The notes beneath the pieces are model-generated. The model saw only the letters and a list, made by a program, of their open reading frames with translations. It was not told the origin of the DNA and made no database searches. The position numbers were made by a program, and so were the translations under genes. A DNA stretch of 64,000 nt from Owenia fusiformis (taxonomy: Eukaryota > Annelida > Polychaeta > Sabellida > Oweniidae), in assembly GCA_903813345.2 (NCBI GenBank), contig CAIIXF020000005.1, forward strand, positions 30,881,375 through 30,945,374, in the 5' to 3' direction. Below are positions 25,301-38,488 of this stretch, piece after piece. The stretch's first letter is position 1. Each line of letters begins with the position of its first letter.

Positions 25301-28300
25301 TACCTCATATAGATGTGACGATATCTTTTATTATACAGTATATACATGACCCACAACAAATTATAAAAATCAAGATATTTACAATTTAAAATGAACAGAA
25401 GTCAAGCTCACATTGTGTTTATTGTCAAATGTTTTCTATCAATCAGATGTTAATCAAAACCAATCTCATAATCTTTAAGGCTTTCTATGGTCATCATTGC
25501 TTAATCAAGAAAGGTTTCATATTACTGTTATAGCTGAGCACTTCATAATCATAAAAGAACTCAGATTAAAATAGAAGCATCTGGGCAAATCTATTTATTG
25601 TATTATATTTCATTTTATCCATCACTTAAACGTGTTTCAGGTACATAAAGCAGGTCTGTAAAAACTTAATATTTTCATCAGCAGACATGATATTGCTTTA
25701 TGTCCAAAGAAAACAAAACGCGAAATGAATATTCTAAAAGGATTCCTCAGCCAACATAATATATCTTCCCTCAGGACCTACGGCTCTTGGACAGATATAT
25801 TATATTAGCATCGGGATAATCCTAATATCTTGAACCCCATATAGTAAAATCTCTATTTATCCCATACTTAGTAGTGGTATAGGTAAATAACATCACTTGT
25901 CCCCATCTGGTTACAAAGACATTACGTCTTCATAACAAAAGAGTTGAAATTTATTTTCATCATTCATTTGTATCCAAATATTCGAAAACTGGAACTAACA
26001 CGATCATGAAAAATAAGCCAGATGTCAAAGAAAAAGGAGTCTTTTTGGTGTCTTCATTTCTAAATTAATGAAAAAAATTGCATGTATTCACTTCCAAAAC
26101 AGTTTGCTAATGTTTCAATGCACATAAAGATCTCTATCAGATCATATTGTTGCTATATTCTTAATAAACAGTTCCAATTCGTTTTTTATTATTAAGCATA
26201 ACACTAACATGTTATAATATTTTACAACTTCCCCTGCGAACATCTTAATTTGTTGAGTTTAATATTCGCTTTAGGGATTCAAGATAGGGTCATGATTATT
26301 GACACGGGGAGTTGACAAGATTATTCAACACCTGTATTACACTCCACGACGAGCATTTCAAACTATGATTTGTCACTGTTTTTTCAACAAATATTACAGC
26401 TTTCTTTCTTTCATTTAATGATGCAATCGAAAACTTGTTTTTCCATTAAAACAAAGAGAACCCTAAACTTGAGGACCCCTTCACATTGCAATCATAATGC
26501 TTTTACCCTAGAAATGTTAAGAAATAATCTACTTAGGGACACAAGCCTGTAGATGACATAGATCTGTCATACTTGAATATAAGAAGCTTTCATCTTACAT
26601 TTCATAAACTACCAAGCACGTCAAGCAACAGCTTGTTATGTAAATAATCATGATATATCCATCTGGGTGTCCATATTTTCAAATCAAATTTTTTTCAAAT
26701 CAAGCCTATTTCTGATTCAAGTAGGAAAATTTCAGTCCAAATGAGTTGTTCTATATCAATTATAAATTAATGTAAATGGGACAGAAAATGTTATTACAAA
26801 ATGTTTGAGTTCTGTAATATTTTTACTGTATGATTTCTTTTCACTACTACAGTTACTATGATGTATAGTTTTCATTCTCTTTAAATTCCCTCAGAATCCT
26901 TACATTCCCTTTGCTCATTGAAGCTACATGCATTTGTGAATATAATGTCACAAAAATTGACTCAACTATTGAAACTTTGAAATCATTTGAAGTTCAACAT
27001 TCCTGAGACAAAATTGCAATTAATTGTTTGGGACAACTGTATAGTTCTATATATAGTATATACAAAAAAATACATTGTATTGTTTCTTTTACATTATTTA
27101 TCCTCATATGTATATATTGTAAACGGTGGAAACATGAACGATCAACAAGAACATTTCAATATAATGGGGTAATCTGGAAATTGGTTTCAAAATATGTATA
27201 TATAAATAGGAATCTTCAACTAAGCCAGACAAAACGTGCAGGCTATCTATTTTCTTGTCAAATGGGGACTTTCTATCACCTTTTTTCATTTTATTATCTT
27301 CAACCTGACACCATAATGTACATGTACTGCCCTATATCAATACCTTATTACCTTTGAGTGTAATGATCTTGGAAATGTTGCTAAACATATAGGTTCATAC
27401 CCAGATATTAACATTTCCCAGACCAATAAAAGTACGGTGTACAACCGTTTTGCTGTTACAGGCAGACTGGAGCGTTTCTGTACTGATGTCAAAGAAAGAA
27501 ATGCTCCATAGCAAGTAAAATGGTGGGCTAAGAAATAATTACCTGTCCAACAATTTCAAAGATACTGCCAGAAATATATGTATATATGTAACTTGCTTAT
27601 TATACACCATTCAATGAGTGTGAAATGGCAAACTGTTTACGTTAGAAGTAATCTGGAAAATTTATTTGTCCTCCCAGTAAAAGTAATTTAGAATTTAATT
27701 TTTTGTTGATTTGTATTTATAGCCAAGTCAAAATTAGAGCAACAAGAAATGTTAGGTAGATGTCCAAAATACAAAATACCATGTCTATATTGTCATTTAA
27801 TTGCCAAAAACTGGTTTTAAAAATATGACATTCTCCCACTCGAAAATGCTCCAGTTAGTTTATTTAGGATGTTCATACAAATCATAATCTAATATTGATA
27901 AAATGTTCACGATTTACAGACATAACCCAAGCTACAGGTACATCAGGTGCATGATTGTATTATTTTTCAAATGGAACAAATTTTATATTTACATATGATG
28001 CAAAAGTGAAACAATACTCATGGTCATCGTCATTTGAATTGTAGCTGCCATTTTATTTAGCCCCGCAGCGTTTGAAATGCTCCAGAGTGAGTGTATCATC
28101 GTTTTGGTTTTATACCGTGAAAATACTTTTCCAGGAAAAAGTAATAGGAACACACTTGACTTAATTACTAAGAATGTTTAGAAATACTCACTTAATGAAC
28201 AATGTTAACAATAATGCTTTATGTTATACATTCCTTTTAAGAGATGTTCGAGAATTTTAAATAGTAGCAAAAACAATAACTTTCTCATTTTATAAGAATA

Positions 28301-28340
28301 TATTACGTGACTTGAGTTACCCAATAGTGACAACAATGCT
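22381..28340. other. AT-rich sequence, no gene seen
   Basis: Long part of intron 13 with low-complexity AT-rich DNA. An imperfect palindrome, CTATGAATATGATATAT / ATGATATATTCATAG, lies near 23378-23416. A fragment related to family B (TCGCTCCACTATATAATG) occurs near 22680. Confidence 0.4.
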
Positions 28341-28581
28341 ATTGTCATGGAAACACATGCACTCTAGTATCAGTCCTGTATGGTATGTATGGCTTAATTA
28401 AGCATCTATTCAAATACCTTGGATCGTTAGCTTTAAAATGATATAAATTGTGACTAAACTTTGGGGTACTACAAAAATTGGAAAACGTACACCTTGCCCA
28501 CGACCACTTAGACCTGATCTTCCAACATTTTGAAAAGATATTGGACATTGTACATGACATAATCAGGAGTAAGTATTACAG

Positions 28582-28806
28582 TAGTGATCTCCCCAGCATT
28601 AAAGCAAGTGGGCGCAGCACCTACCTGGGATTTCAGAAACAGGCTTGCACCCACCTGAAAATCCATTTGCACCCCAAAGGAACAAATTTTGATTGATTTC
28701 AGATTAAAACATGAAAAAGGGGCAAATTTCAGATCAGATTTCAGATTTAAATTGTGAAAATGAGAATTTTGCACCCACTTGAAAAAAAATCCTGGGGAGA
28801 ACACTG
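28582..28806 (-). mobile_element. CAG-type MITE with 5-bp target duplication (family E, copy 1)
   Basis: TIRs AGTGATCTCCCCAGCAT and ATCCTGGGGAGAACACTG, flanked by TACAG on both sides (28577-28581 and 28807-28811). The first base of the left TIR is changed (C to T). Length 225 bp, no coding frame. Confidence 0.8.
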
Positions 28807-28811
28807 TACAG

Positions 28812-30640
28812 AAAATAGCCCTATGCCACATGCTTCCTATTACGGACTTATACAAGTGACATAAGAAATGATTTGTGTCACTCAATTAACACATAATTAA
28901 CACATACAAGCAATTCGTATCTTTATATTGAATAACATGATCCATAATATAGAGCTTTGATAAACTAGATAACAGTTACTCCAGAGAGTAGCAAATGGCA
29001 ATAGAGCCCAATATGTATACTGAGTTCAAACCTCCCAAAGGTGCCATTCTATTTGCGATCTACTTTGAAGTGAATTAAATGAGTACCTTTCATTTGCATA
29101 CACAAAGCTAAGTTCACACAAGAGAGATATCAAAATAAATGGAAGTACGCATTAAATATATAACCATAGAAAAATAAGAAAAAATTATAAAAACTCATAA
29201 AGCCGATTCAAGACAAGCTATTCTCCATAGTTTAGGGTCTGATATGTTTCGGATCCATCCATTATTTACAAATAAAATACAGTGTATATACCATTCTGAT
29301 ACTCATAGCATCTTTCTGTTTCACCTGAAACATGCTCTGATATTATGAGGCATGTTCTGTGATCTGAGCAAATCAGATGGGAAAAGTTATAACTGTCAAT
29401 AAGTGTGATAGTTATCATGTAATCATTTACCTAATGGCAATACATTACATAATAGGCATTGTATTTAACAGCAGGTATGAGCACAGGCACGTGTACACAC
29501 GTTTAATGACCCCAATTAAATGAAATATGAGCTGGGATGAAAGATCTCAAAAATCCTCAATTTTGGGCTCTCCTGGATCGCCAAGTCAAGCTCATTATAT
29601 CATGGCATCTCAGGGCTGAGAAGAAATGAGATGCCATGGTTTATCATGATGTGTATATACAGTTAAAATAATTAAGTCATATTGTAAGATAATTAAGGGA
29701 CAATTGACCTTTTAATATGCTGTTTCAAAATCGTTGTCTTATTTTTCAAAAAGGGTGATCTTTTATTAAACGTATATGTTTATATACATGTAATTTATTA
29801 CTACTTGATGCAAACCTTTTACACTTAATTATAAACATATTCTCCCAACCTTCAGTAACATGTTCAGAACTTTTATTTACATGTTTAAAGGGTTCTGATA
29901 AGCTTCCCGTATAAAAACATATATGAGTCACCCTTTAATGGAAAATTAAATTGTGCTTGGAGACATCATTTGTTCCTTAAAAGGAAAAGTGAATTTATCC
30001 AGGAACTTTGTATTATTTCAATCTTAGATAAATTCTGTTTCCTTTTAAGAACTAATTGATGCATTAAAACAAAGTATAGTTAGGCATTAAACATTGTAAT
30101 ATACAGGGGTTTCACTAGAAATAAATAAATGAAAACAACAGGCAAAACTAATGGAAATCATAAATCTAACATGGAAAAGTTGAAAACAACAGGCTATTTT
30201 GTGAAAACAACCAGTGAAAATTGCCAGTTGCCTGCTGCTAATGAAACCCCTGATAATGCAAAATATTATGGGTTGATTAGCCTAATGGATAGATATAAAG
30301 ATAATAAAATATTATGGGAAAGGAACGATTATGGGTTGATTAGCCTAATGGATAGATATAAAGATGTACCTGTCTTCGTGGTCTGAAAATACTCACAACC
30401 CAAACTTATCCTAAGGGCTCTTTTCTTTCAGATTATATCTTCCTACAGACTGAGGCATGTTATTCGTATTTGACCGATATACCTGGTTTACGTATAACAG
30501 AAAGTATGTAATTGTAATAAGTGTTTGGCCTTCGAAAGCATGTATTTCACTACTGATACCTAATACATCCCCTCTGTGAACAATATCTCTGTATCACTTT
30601 ATGTGTTATAATTATCATTATGTTCTTTGCATACCATACA
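28812..30640. other. AT-rich sequence with small repeats, no gene seen
   Basis: A 12-bp inverted repeat CATGGCATCTCA/TGAGATGCCATG lies at 29601-29612 and 29627-29638. A 38-bp direct repeat starting ATTATGGGTTGATTAGCC is at 30265-30302 and 30328-30365. Confidence 0.55.
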
Positions 30641-30645
30641 CAAGT

Positions 30646-30784
30646 GATCCCCTTGGCCAAAACTTTTTTCAAAATCATGCAGTTTTTCACCATTCTAAGC
30701 ACTTTTGCAGTGACTTTTGGCCAAAGTTGTCAAATGTGAACCCCTTGGAGTGAACCCCCTTGACAAAAGCTGTCTACGGGCCTG
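30646..30784 (+). mobile_element. Fragment of CAG-type MITE family F
   Basis: Matches the 3' part of the complete copies at 50032 and 57581 (CATGCA-TTTTTCACCATT, AAAAGCTG...CTACGGGCCTG). The left TIR is absent. Confidence 0.6.
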
Positions 30785-31169
30785 TGAACTACATAATATA
30801 AATCCTGCTTTTTTCAAATATCACATCAATATTTGCTGCGAATCTTTTGGTTAATGGTTCTGCATTGTACACCTGCATCCTATACCTTAATATTTGTAAT
30901 ATAGCAATCCAAAATATTTTTTGAAAGGTAAAATAGATATATGTTAACCAGTATGTGTCATAAAACACTTGCATGTTCATAAATGATTTTGAAAATAAAA
31001 CATCTCAAAAATTATTTAAAATGGATATTATTTAAATAATCATGTTTGTGCTTTTTTCAGCATGAAAGGTTACATAAGTTACATAAGAAACACTTATCAG
31101 AACAATCTGAACACAAAATGCCTACCACATTCATACCTGCCAACCTAAGACCAAAATTTTGCGGTAGAT

Positions 31170-31880
31170 TTTTTTAAAATTGCTGTATTTTTGCGGTAGA
31201 TTTTTTCAAAATACGGTAGTTTTTACGGTACTTTTTAACAAAATTGCGGTAGTTTTTGCGGTAGATTTTATAAAAAAACGGTAGTTTTTGCGGTAGATTT
31301 TAAAAAAAACGGTAGTTTTTGCGGTAGATTTTAAAAATACGGTAGTTTTTGCGGTAGATTTTAAAAAAATACTGTAGTTTCAGAGGTTTGGGGTAGATTT
31401 TTGAAAAAAGTGTAATTTTGCGGTAGAAATTTGAAAAAAAGCGGTAGTTTTGCGGAAGATTTAGAAAAAATGCGGTAGTTTTACGGTAGATTTTTAAAAA
31501 TGCGGTAGTTTTTACGGTAGCTTTTCGAAAAACCGGTAGTTTTGCGAAAGATTCTGAAAAAATGCGGTAGTTTTACGGTAGATTTTGAAAAAATACGGTA
31601 GTTTGTACGGTAGTTTTTTGAAAAACCGGTAGTTTTGCGGAAAATTTTGAAAAAACACGGTAGTTTTACGGTAGATTTTGAAAATTGCGGTAGTCTTTAC
31701 GGAAATTTTTTGAAAAACCGGTACTTTTGCGGAAGATTTTGAAAAAATGCGGTAGTTTTACGGTAGATTTTGAAAATTGCAGTAGTTTTTACGGTAATTT
31801 TTTGAAAAACTGGTACTTTTGCGAAAGATTTGCCAAAATGCGGTATTTTTCGGTGGATTTTGAAAAATGCGGTAGTTAAA
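31170..31880 (+). repeat. Left CGGTAGATTTT subterminal array
   Basis: About 28 copies of GCGGTAG(T/A)TTTT with A-rich spacers, spaced roughly 22-30 bases. In the middle the copies form a higher-order unit of about 80 bases (CGGTAGTTTTACGGTAGATT). The T/A asymmetry is marked. Confidence 0.8.
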
Positions 31881-32939
31881 CCTTTATACAATGCGGTTTT
31901 CTATATTAATACAATGTTTACGTGGTCATATTGTTGTTGTTATTGTGAATACATATTTTTCTGCAAGAGTGCTTTTGATAATTACAGTTTGTAAAGCAGA
32001 ACTACCACCTGAGAATTATACGAAACTATTATTTTCAAGAAAAAATAAATATACTATTTTCAAGAATAAATAGAGACTAAACACTTTTTATTCTTCATTT
32101 ACCATGCCTACAATGGACTGACAGCAACTTTGGATTTTAATGTTTCAGCAAAATGTACATATACAACTCTTTTACAATAAATCTAGATTGATTCAAAATA
32201 CGAACACAATATTCATATCTCAACATTTATTCACCTTCTAACCAGTTTTTTTAGATATTAGGATGTTTGGAAATACCATGAATGAAACATTTACTGAAAT
32301 ACAAAATATGGATTTTACACGTTTTTACTCACCATCTTATATGATCTATCACTTTAACGAATTAAAATGACAGACATAATGTTCATATAACATTGGAATC
32401 ATATGGTATTAAATATTGATTTGTTCACTCGCAAGTCTCTAATGATATCAATGTGTTTGTCTGGCACAAATAGAAAATAAGTACAGATCAATTGTCTTCC
32501 AAAAATAATCTGTTATGAGCATTTGCCGAAACCTTTCCCCTGAGACATCGTTCAGATTCGGATGTCACAATACGTTTATAATAAACCAGAACTCAATGCT
32601 TTATTTTTTAATTATGTATTTGTTACTGATAATGTGTTCTGATGAAAAATACAACATTTTATCGTTCTGTTAACAAATTGATTAAACTATGTATAATGTA
32701 TATGTGGCGTTCGATCATTGACTCATAATAAATCAAACTGCATATTTCATACGCTAAATATGCATACACATTTCCACTCATTTATTTAGATGAAGCGCAA
32801 CTAAAATCATATTTTTGTTGCATTCGGAATAAAGATTTGTGTACAAAGGGTTTGGTTAACTACAAAAATCATGGCAGAAATAATTCTTTCTAGCTAGTGG
32901 TAGTTGGTGTTTGGACTGATTACACGCAAGCTTACTTAG

Positions 32940-33309
32940 TACCCTTTACATTCGTTTGACTTCACTTCTTTAAAGAGAGCTTCGTCTTCACTCTTTCAAA
33001 CTAAAATAAACCTGTGAACTCACCGCGCCAATCAGTGTTCGTCGGCCAAATTTGACCGACGTTCTATATATGGTCATTCCTTCTGACGTCATCGTTGAGC
33101 TCGGAATTGACCAATGACATGCTCATATTTAATTAGAACGCATTTGGCGTATGTTTATTCAAGCTCGCTGATTGGAGGTCAGCGCGTAGGTCAAAAGTGA
33201 TTTAATACCCAAACTGTCAACGGTACCCGTCGTAGGGGCGGGGCTACTAAACTGTAATATGGTCTCTACTAGGCAGAGTGTAGTTAAACTAGACTCTGCA
33301 CGCAGGGTA
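32940..33309 (+). mobile_element. MITE with perfect 9-bp target duplication (family M, copy 3)
   Basis: Runs from TACCCTTTACATTCG to CTGCACGCAGGGTA, flanked on both sides by CTTACTTAG (32931-32939 and 33310-33318). It includes an intact CRE, TGACGTCA (33084-33091), a CCAATCAG-like box, TATATATGG and a GGGGCGGGG box near 33235. Length 370 bp, no coding frame. It sits inside the 3-kb element and is therefore younger. Confidence 0.88.
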
Positions 33310-33637
33310 CTTACTTAGATAAATATGCGCAATAACCTGATAACCACAGACCTGCCGATACCTATTTTTATCCTATGCCTAGGGTTTTAGGGAGATAAGT
33401 TGGTAAGATATATCCCGTATCCTGATTTTGAGGTTTCCATATCCAGAACCTCCATATCTCCCGCCATATCTCCCGCTTCGGTGCATATCTTCCCGCTTCC
33501 GGTGCATATCTTCCCGCTTCCGGTAATGCATTAAAATGACTTGATTTGTTTATTTTTACACCTTGTACTATTGAAATGGCCATATGCCCCTGAAAACTCT
33601 ACTTGGTATAGGATAAAGCAGTTATGTACGGTCGGTT

Positions 33638-33742
33638 TGGATATGGGGTTCATCCCTCGGGAGATATGCACATCTACCTTCGGTCCCTACGGTCCCTCAG
33701 GTAGATATGCATATCTCCCTCTGCATAAACCCCATATCCAAA
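33638..33742. repeat. Foldback palindrome inside the 3-kb element
   Basis: Left arm starts TTGGATATGGGGTTCATC; right arm ends AAACCCCATATCCAA. The arms (about 47 bases) match with several mismatches, many in GGGAGATATGCA(C/T)ATCTACC. The loop is TCCCTACGGT. Confidence 0.7.
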
Positions 33743-33849
33743 ACCTCCCAGTACATAACCCTTATATATTCGGGTTGGTGAAGGAATATTACAGGGACAG
33801 TACAGGAAGACTTCAATTTTTCAGCATTTCCCAATAACAATAACGGGAA

Positions 33850-34131
33850 ATTTTACGGTAGTTTGAACAAAAATACTGTTGATTTTAGCAGAAATACGGT
33901 AGATTTTCGAAAATTTACGGTAGATTTTCAAAAATTTACGGTAGATTTTACGGCCGTTCTCATGGAATAAACGGGTTTTTAAAAAAAAAATTTACGGTAG
34001 ATTACGAAAAAAATACGGTAGATTTTTTTACGGGCGTTTTTACGGAAAAAAAATTGTATTTTTTTACGGTAGTTTGTCATTTTGTTTACGGAAAAACGAA
34101 AGATTTACGGTAGATTCCCGTAAAAATACGG
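33850..34131 (+). repeat. Right CGGTAGATTTT subterminal array
   Basis: About ten units of TTTACGGTAGATTTTC type with A-rich spacers, ending directly at the right TIR. Same orientation as the left array. Confidence 0.75.
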
Positions 34132-34221
34132 TAGGTTGGCAGGTATGACATTTAAGATTACTATTATTACGATATGACTAAAATGCAATAAAATACAATT
34201 TCCATGATCAGATAAAAAAAA

Positions 34222-35750
34222 AATTAGTACCGTGGGTACTGGGCTCACATGGTGTTGCTCAAAAGTGAAAATAAAAAAGACGGGTATAATTTTTTGCAGA
34301 TTTTTTGTGACAAAATTATTTCATACAACTACTCTTTACAAAGACATGGCTTTTTACAATGCAGGACACCTGAACTTATTTGTAAAGCTAGGAAATGGGC
34401 CAAAAGTGAATTTCCAGAGACAAAAATGGTGGCCATTTTGAAATTAGGCGAGATTCTGAAGCAGGAGTCACAGTTTTTTTTTCTTTATTGATGTTGAACA
34501 AAATTATTTTAAATCGGGAATCCTATCTACAGAGGATTTAAAAAGTGTTGACAGAGGTTTAAAACTTGCCACTTTTTTGGACTGACTGAGAGACAGGTGG
34601 ACGAATCAATGTTAACTAAAATGGCTGAAAATAAAAAAAACTGATATAATATTTTGCCGATTTTTTGTAACAAAATTATTTCATACAACTACTCTTTACA
34701 GTGACATGGCTTTTTACAATGCAGGACAGCTGAAATTATTTGTAAAGCTAGGAAATGGGCCAAAAGTGAATTTCGCGAAACAAGAATGGTGACCATTTTG
34801 AAAATAGGCGAGCTTTTGAACTAAGAGTCATAGGAGAGTTTTTTGTATTGATTTTGAACAAAATTAACTTAAAACAGTAATCCTATCGACAGAGGGTTTA
34901 AGGCAAATGGTCCAAAAGTGGATTTTGCGAGACAGATGGACAAATCAATGTTAACTAAAATGGCTGAAAATAAAAAAAATGGATATAATTTTTTGCTGAT
35001 TTTTCGTACATCTACTCTTTACATTGACATGGATTTTTACAATGTAGGACACTTGAAACTATTTGTAAAGCTAGGAAATAGGTCAAAAGTGAATTTCGCG
35101 AGACAAAAATGGCGGCCATTTTGAAAATAGGCGAGCTTTTGAGCCAGGAGTCATAGGGGAGTTTTCTGTATTGATGTTGAACAGAAATAACTTAAAACAG
35201 GAATCCTATCGACAGAGGTTTTAAAACGTGCCACTGTTGTTGATGAAAAAGTGGATTTCACAAGTCAGATGGACAAATCAATGTTAACTAAAATGGCTGA
35301 AAATAAAAAAATAGATATAATTTTTCGCTGATTTTTTGTAACAAAATTATTTCATATATCTACTCTTTACATTGACACAGATTTTTACAATGTAGGACAC
35401 CTGAAATTATTTGTAAAGCTAGGAAATGGGTCAAAAGTAAATTTCGCGAGACAAAAATGGCGGCCATTTTGAAAATAGGCGAGCTTTTGAACCAGGAGTC
35501 ATAGGGGAGTTTTCTGTATTGATGTTGAACAGAAATAACTTAAAACAGGAATCCTATCGATAGAGGTTTTAAAACGTGCCAGTCAAAAGTGAATTTCGCG
35601 AGACAAAAATGGCGGCCATTTTGAAAATAGGCGAGCTTTTGTACCAGGAGTCATGGGGGAGTTTTCTGTATTGATGTTGAACAGAAATAACTTAAAACAG
35701 GAATCCTATCGACAGAGGTTTTAAAACGTGCCACTATTGTTGACGGACAG

Positions 35751-35781
<31 letters not shown>

Positions 35782-35822
35782 GACAAGTGAGCAATTGCAA
35801 AAGCTCACCATGTGAGCTAAAA
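34222..35822 (+). mobile_element. Family A element, copy 2
   Basis: AGTACCGTGGGTACT then TIR GCTCACATGGTG (34243-34254); three to four ~337-bp units (CTAAAATGGCTGAAAATAA at 34616, 34955 and 35288); GACA/GACG run (35744-35783); terminal stem-loop ending in CACCATGTGAGC (35806-35817). The ends match copy 1 (3139-5481) exactly. Confidence 0.78.
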
Positions 35823-36984
35823 ATGAGGGCACGATATTACATTTAATACTTAACTTCTTTGATAATATTAATTCAGAGGCAATATACATGTATTAATACA
35901 TGCATTATATATCTTACATGTATCATCATATCATATTATATCTTATATAAATTATTAATATATATATATCAATTCATGTACATCTTATGCTGTTTTGGTT
36001 TGCACATACTGTAAAAGCCCAAATTTTTGCTGACAAAAACTTTCACTATTTTGTCAATCTGAAATGTTTCATGGGCATTAAATTCCCACTGTTTGAAGAA
36101 ATATCCAATTGAATTCAATGTTGAATCAAATTTTCACTGTGCCTTTAATTTCACTGTCTAGCCTCTTTAGCGAACATAGTGAAAATAAGGGCACCTTGAA
36201 CATTTGGGCTTTAACAGTAATTGTCTTTATCTACCATGTATAGGGGTTATTTATTAATTTCTAACAGATACAATCTGCATGAGGCATGCACTACAGGTAG
36301 ATTCATTTCAGTGTTTTCAATTTAGACAATATTGATGGTGATACCAGCACTCTTGGACAAATTGCAACTGATGGCAATTAGCGCCAAGTAACTGACTTAT
36401 TAAATCGCATGAGTTATCAACTTAAACATTACTATTGACGTCATATGTTTAAATGAAAATGCATGAAACAATAATTATCACCATGTCCACTTTGTGAGGC
36501 CAGTTCTCAAGGTATCACTACTTGTTAAGAAGGCTTATATCATCTTGACTTGAGCAAAAGGTGGAGCTATAGTGCTGGGCCATAGTGGTGATTATCCAGG
36601 CAACGTAAAATGTTGCTTGCAGTTTTACTTAGCCAGATTTGAAGAATCAATATTTTCTGCACTTATTCTATGATAATCCAACATGTGGACGTCACCTTGT
36701 CTAGACAGAGATATCCATAACTCATCTGAAGAGCTCCTTAAACAAATCTTAAATCTTTTTATATATCATAAATGGTCAGCTATTGTTCTATATTTTGAAT
36801 TATGTTGTGCTTTGTGTTTTAACAATTATCACATAAAATAAGTTATTTTATCTTTCTAATAATGGCACAATTCAGTGGGATCACATGGCTTATCCTCATT
36901 CCTTCATTTACCAACAATTTGGTATGCTTGAAGGTATATTTTTGAAATCTTCTTACGACTTTCATCCTTTTAGTCTCATTCCGT
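35823..36984. other. AT-rich sequence, no gene seen
   Basis: Intron 13 sequence without a recognisable element. AT-dinucleotide runs occur near 35935-35970. Confidence 0.45.
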
Positions 36985-37236
36985 GAAGGAATAGTCTTGT
37001 TTCTTATCACTGGGCTGGTTAAAAAAGTTTTAAAGGATTGACCAGGTCTAGTGCCTTTTTAAAATGGTCTATTACTTGACATACTTTTGCAATTTGACCT
37101 ACTTTTTAAACTAACAAAGTAGTTCGAATTGCAAAATTATGTCAAGTAATAGACTGTTTTAAAAGGAACTAGACCTGGTCAACCCCTTTCAAACTTTTTC
37201 AACCAGACCAGCGATAACAAACAACACTATTCCTTC
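36985..37236. mobile_element. Foldback MITE
   Basis: A 252-bp near-perfect palindrome. Arms start GAAGGAATAGTCTTGTTTC and end GAAACAACACTATTCCTTC-like; the arms run ~115 bases each with about 10% mismatch and a short TTAAACTAAC loop near 37106. CCGT flanks both ends (36981-36984, 37237-37240), a possible 4-bp duplication. Confidence 0.8.
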
Positions 37237-37619
37237 CCGTTCTAAGATATTCAAAGGTTTGATGTATGTAGCCATCAAGTTTATATTATTGAGATTGTGT
37301 CTATAAAAAAGACATAACAGAAAAAGTTAATGGCAAAAAACATCTGCAAATTCTGATACGATTTGCCATCAATCATAAACCTTTTTCTACAAATTCAAGA
37401 TAAGATCCGCTGTTTTCGTAAACAGATTGTGCATTATTAAATGTTATATCAACGTTATCATTTCATACTTAGAACATAAATAATCTAAATAAGCAGTACA
37501 TGTACAGTATGTGCTTATTAAATATTATTATTGAAATGAATTGTACGATTAAAGAAGAATAGGAAATACTAATCCCACCTACAGTATATATTTGATGAAA
37601 TCACCCATTTTTAACATTT

Positions 37620-38045
37620 CACAAAGGAAATAACTAGGTACTAGTTACAAAAACTATGATGTGACTCCATTTTGAATTAACACAATATTGAACTCCAAGC
37701 CAAAATGGGGACCCTTTTTATTTGGAGGCCATTTTAGAAATTGATTATAGATTGTAAACCCATAGCATTTTTATATTCATAACCAAAGTTGGAAAAGAGG
37801 AATTCAGGCTTTTAGTAAAAAATGTCATTTTTAATAAAAATGGCAATCATTCTGAGTTAGCAGTCTAAAGGACTAATTTTTAAAAACATGTTATATACAG
37901 TTTCAACATGTTTAAAGCATTAGACTATAAAATTTTAACAAAATCAGACAAATGGTATATCAGTTATCACCCAAACACACTAACGAATAGACGAATGGAC
38001 AAACAAGCAGCTATTTATTTCTCTACTCAAACAAACTTTGATCGA
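37620..38045 (+). repeat. Decayed family B-like sequence
   Basis: ATTTTGAA-type motifs (37670, 37730), the core phrase AAAATCAGACAAATGGTATATCAGTTA, and an end like TTTCTCTACTCAAACAAACTTTGATCG, similar to the terminal hairpin of family B. The tetranucleotide run is lost. Confidence 0.4.
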
Positions 38046-38488
38046 ATAATAATAAGATAAAATTAATAGGCTTAATTAATTAATTAATCAGTTATTATTA
38101 ATAAATTCAATAGTACACTTTATGTAAAAGTACATTTTATAGAAATATCAAATAATGGACTTGACAAGTCATTGGTGGCCATATCATTACTGGTATAGGT
38201 CAATGTCATATGCAGAATTATAAAGGGCAAATATGTATAACCCATTGTTGATGTAAAATAAGTTTCCTATCTGATAATTCCATAGTTTAAGGTGATATTC
38301 ATGTTATACCACATCATAATAAAAAACATATCTTGTCAATTGGGTATCCATATGGTCGGGTAATTAAGGATGAACTTGAAAGAGGATACTTAGATGAAAA
38401 CAATACTTATTGCCATTGTCACGGAATAAAGAACATTTTTTGACCTCTTAATAACTTTTTAACCTTTAAACATGCGGTATACGTATGT

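Larger units (their letters stand above)
31132..34147. mobile_element. 3-kb DNA transposon-like element with TIRs and 5-bp duplication
   Basis: CATACCTGCCAACCTA (31132-31147) is the inverse of TAGGTTGGCAGGTATG (34132-34147), and ACATT flanks both sides (31127-31131, 34148-34152). Both subterminal zones are arrays of CGGTAGATTTT/CGGTAGTTTTT units (31170-31880 and 33850-34130), in the same orientation. The middle holds a MITE with its own duplication (32940-33309) and a foldback (33638-33742). There is no transposase frame, so it is non-autonomous. Confidence 0.8.
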
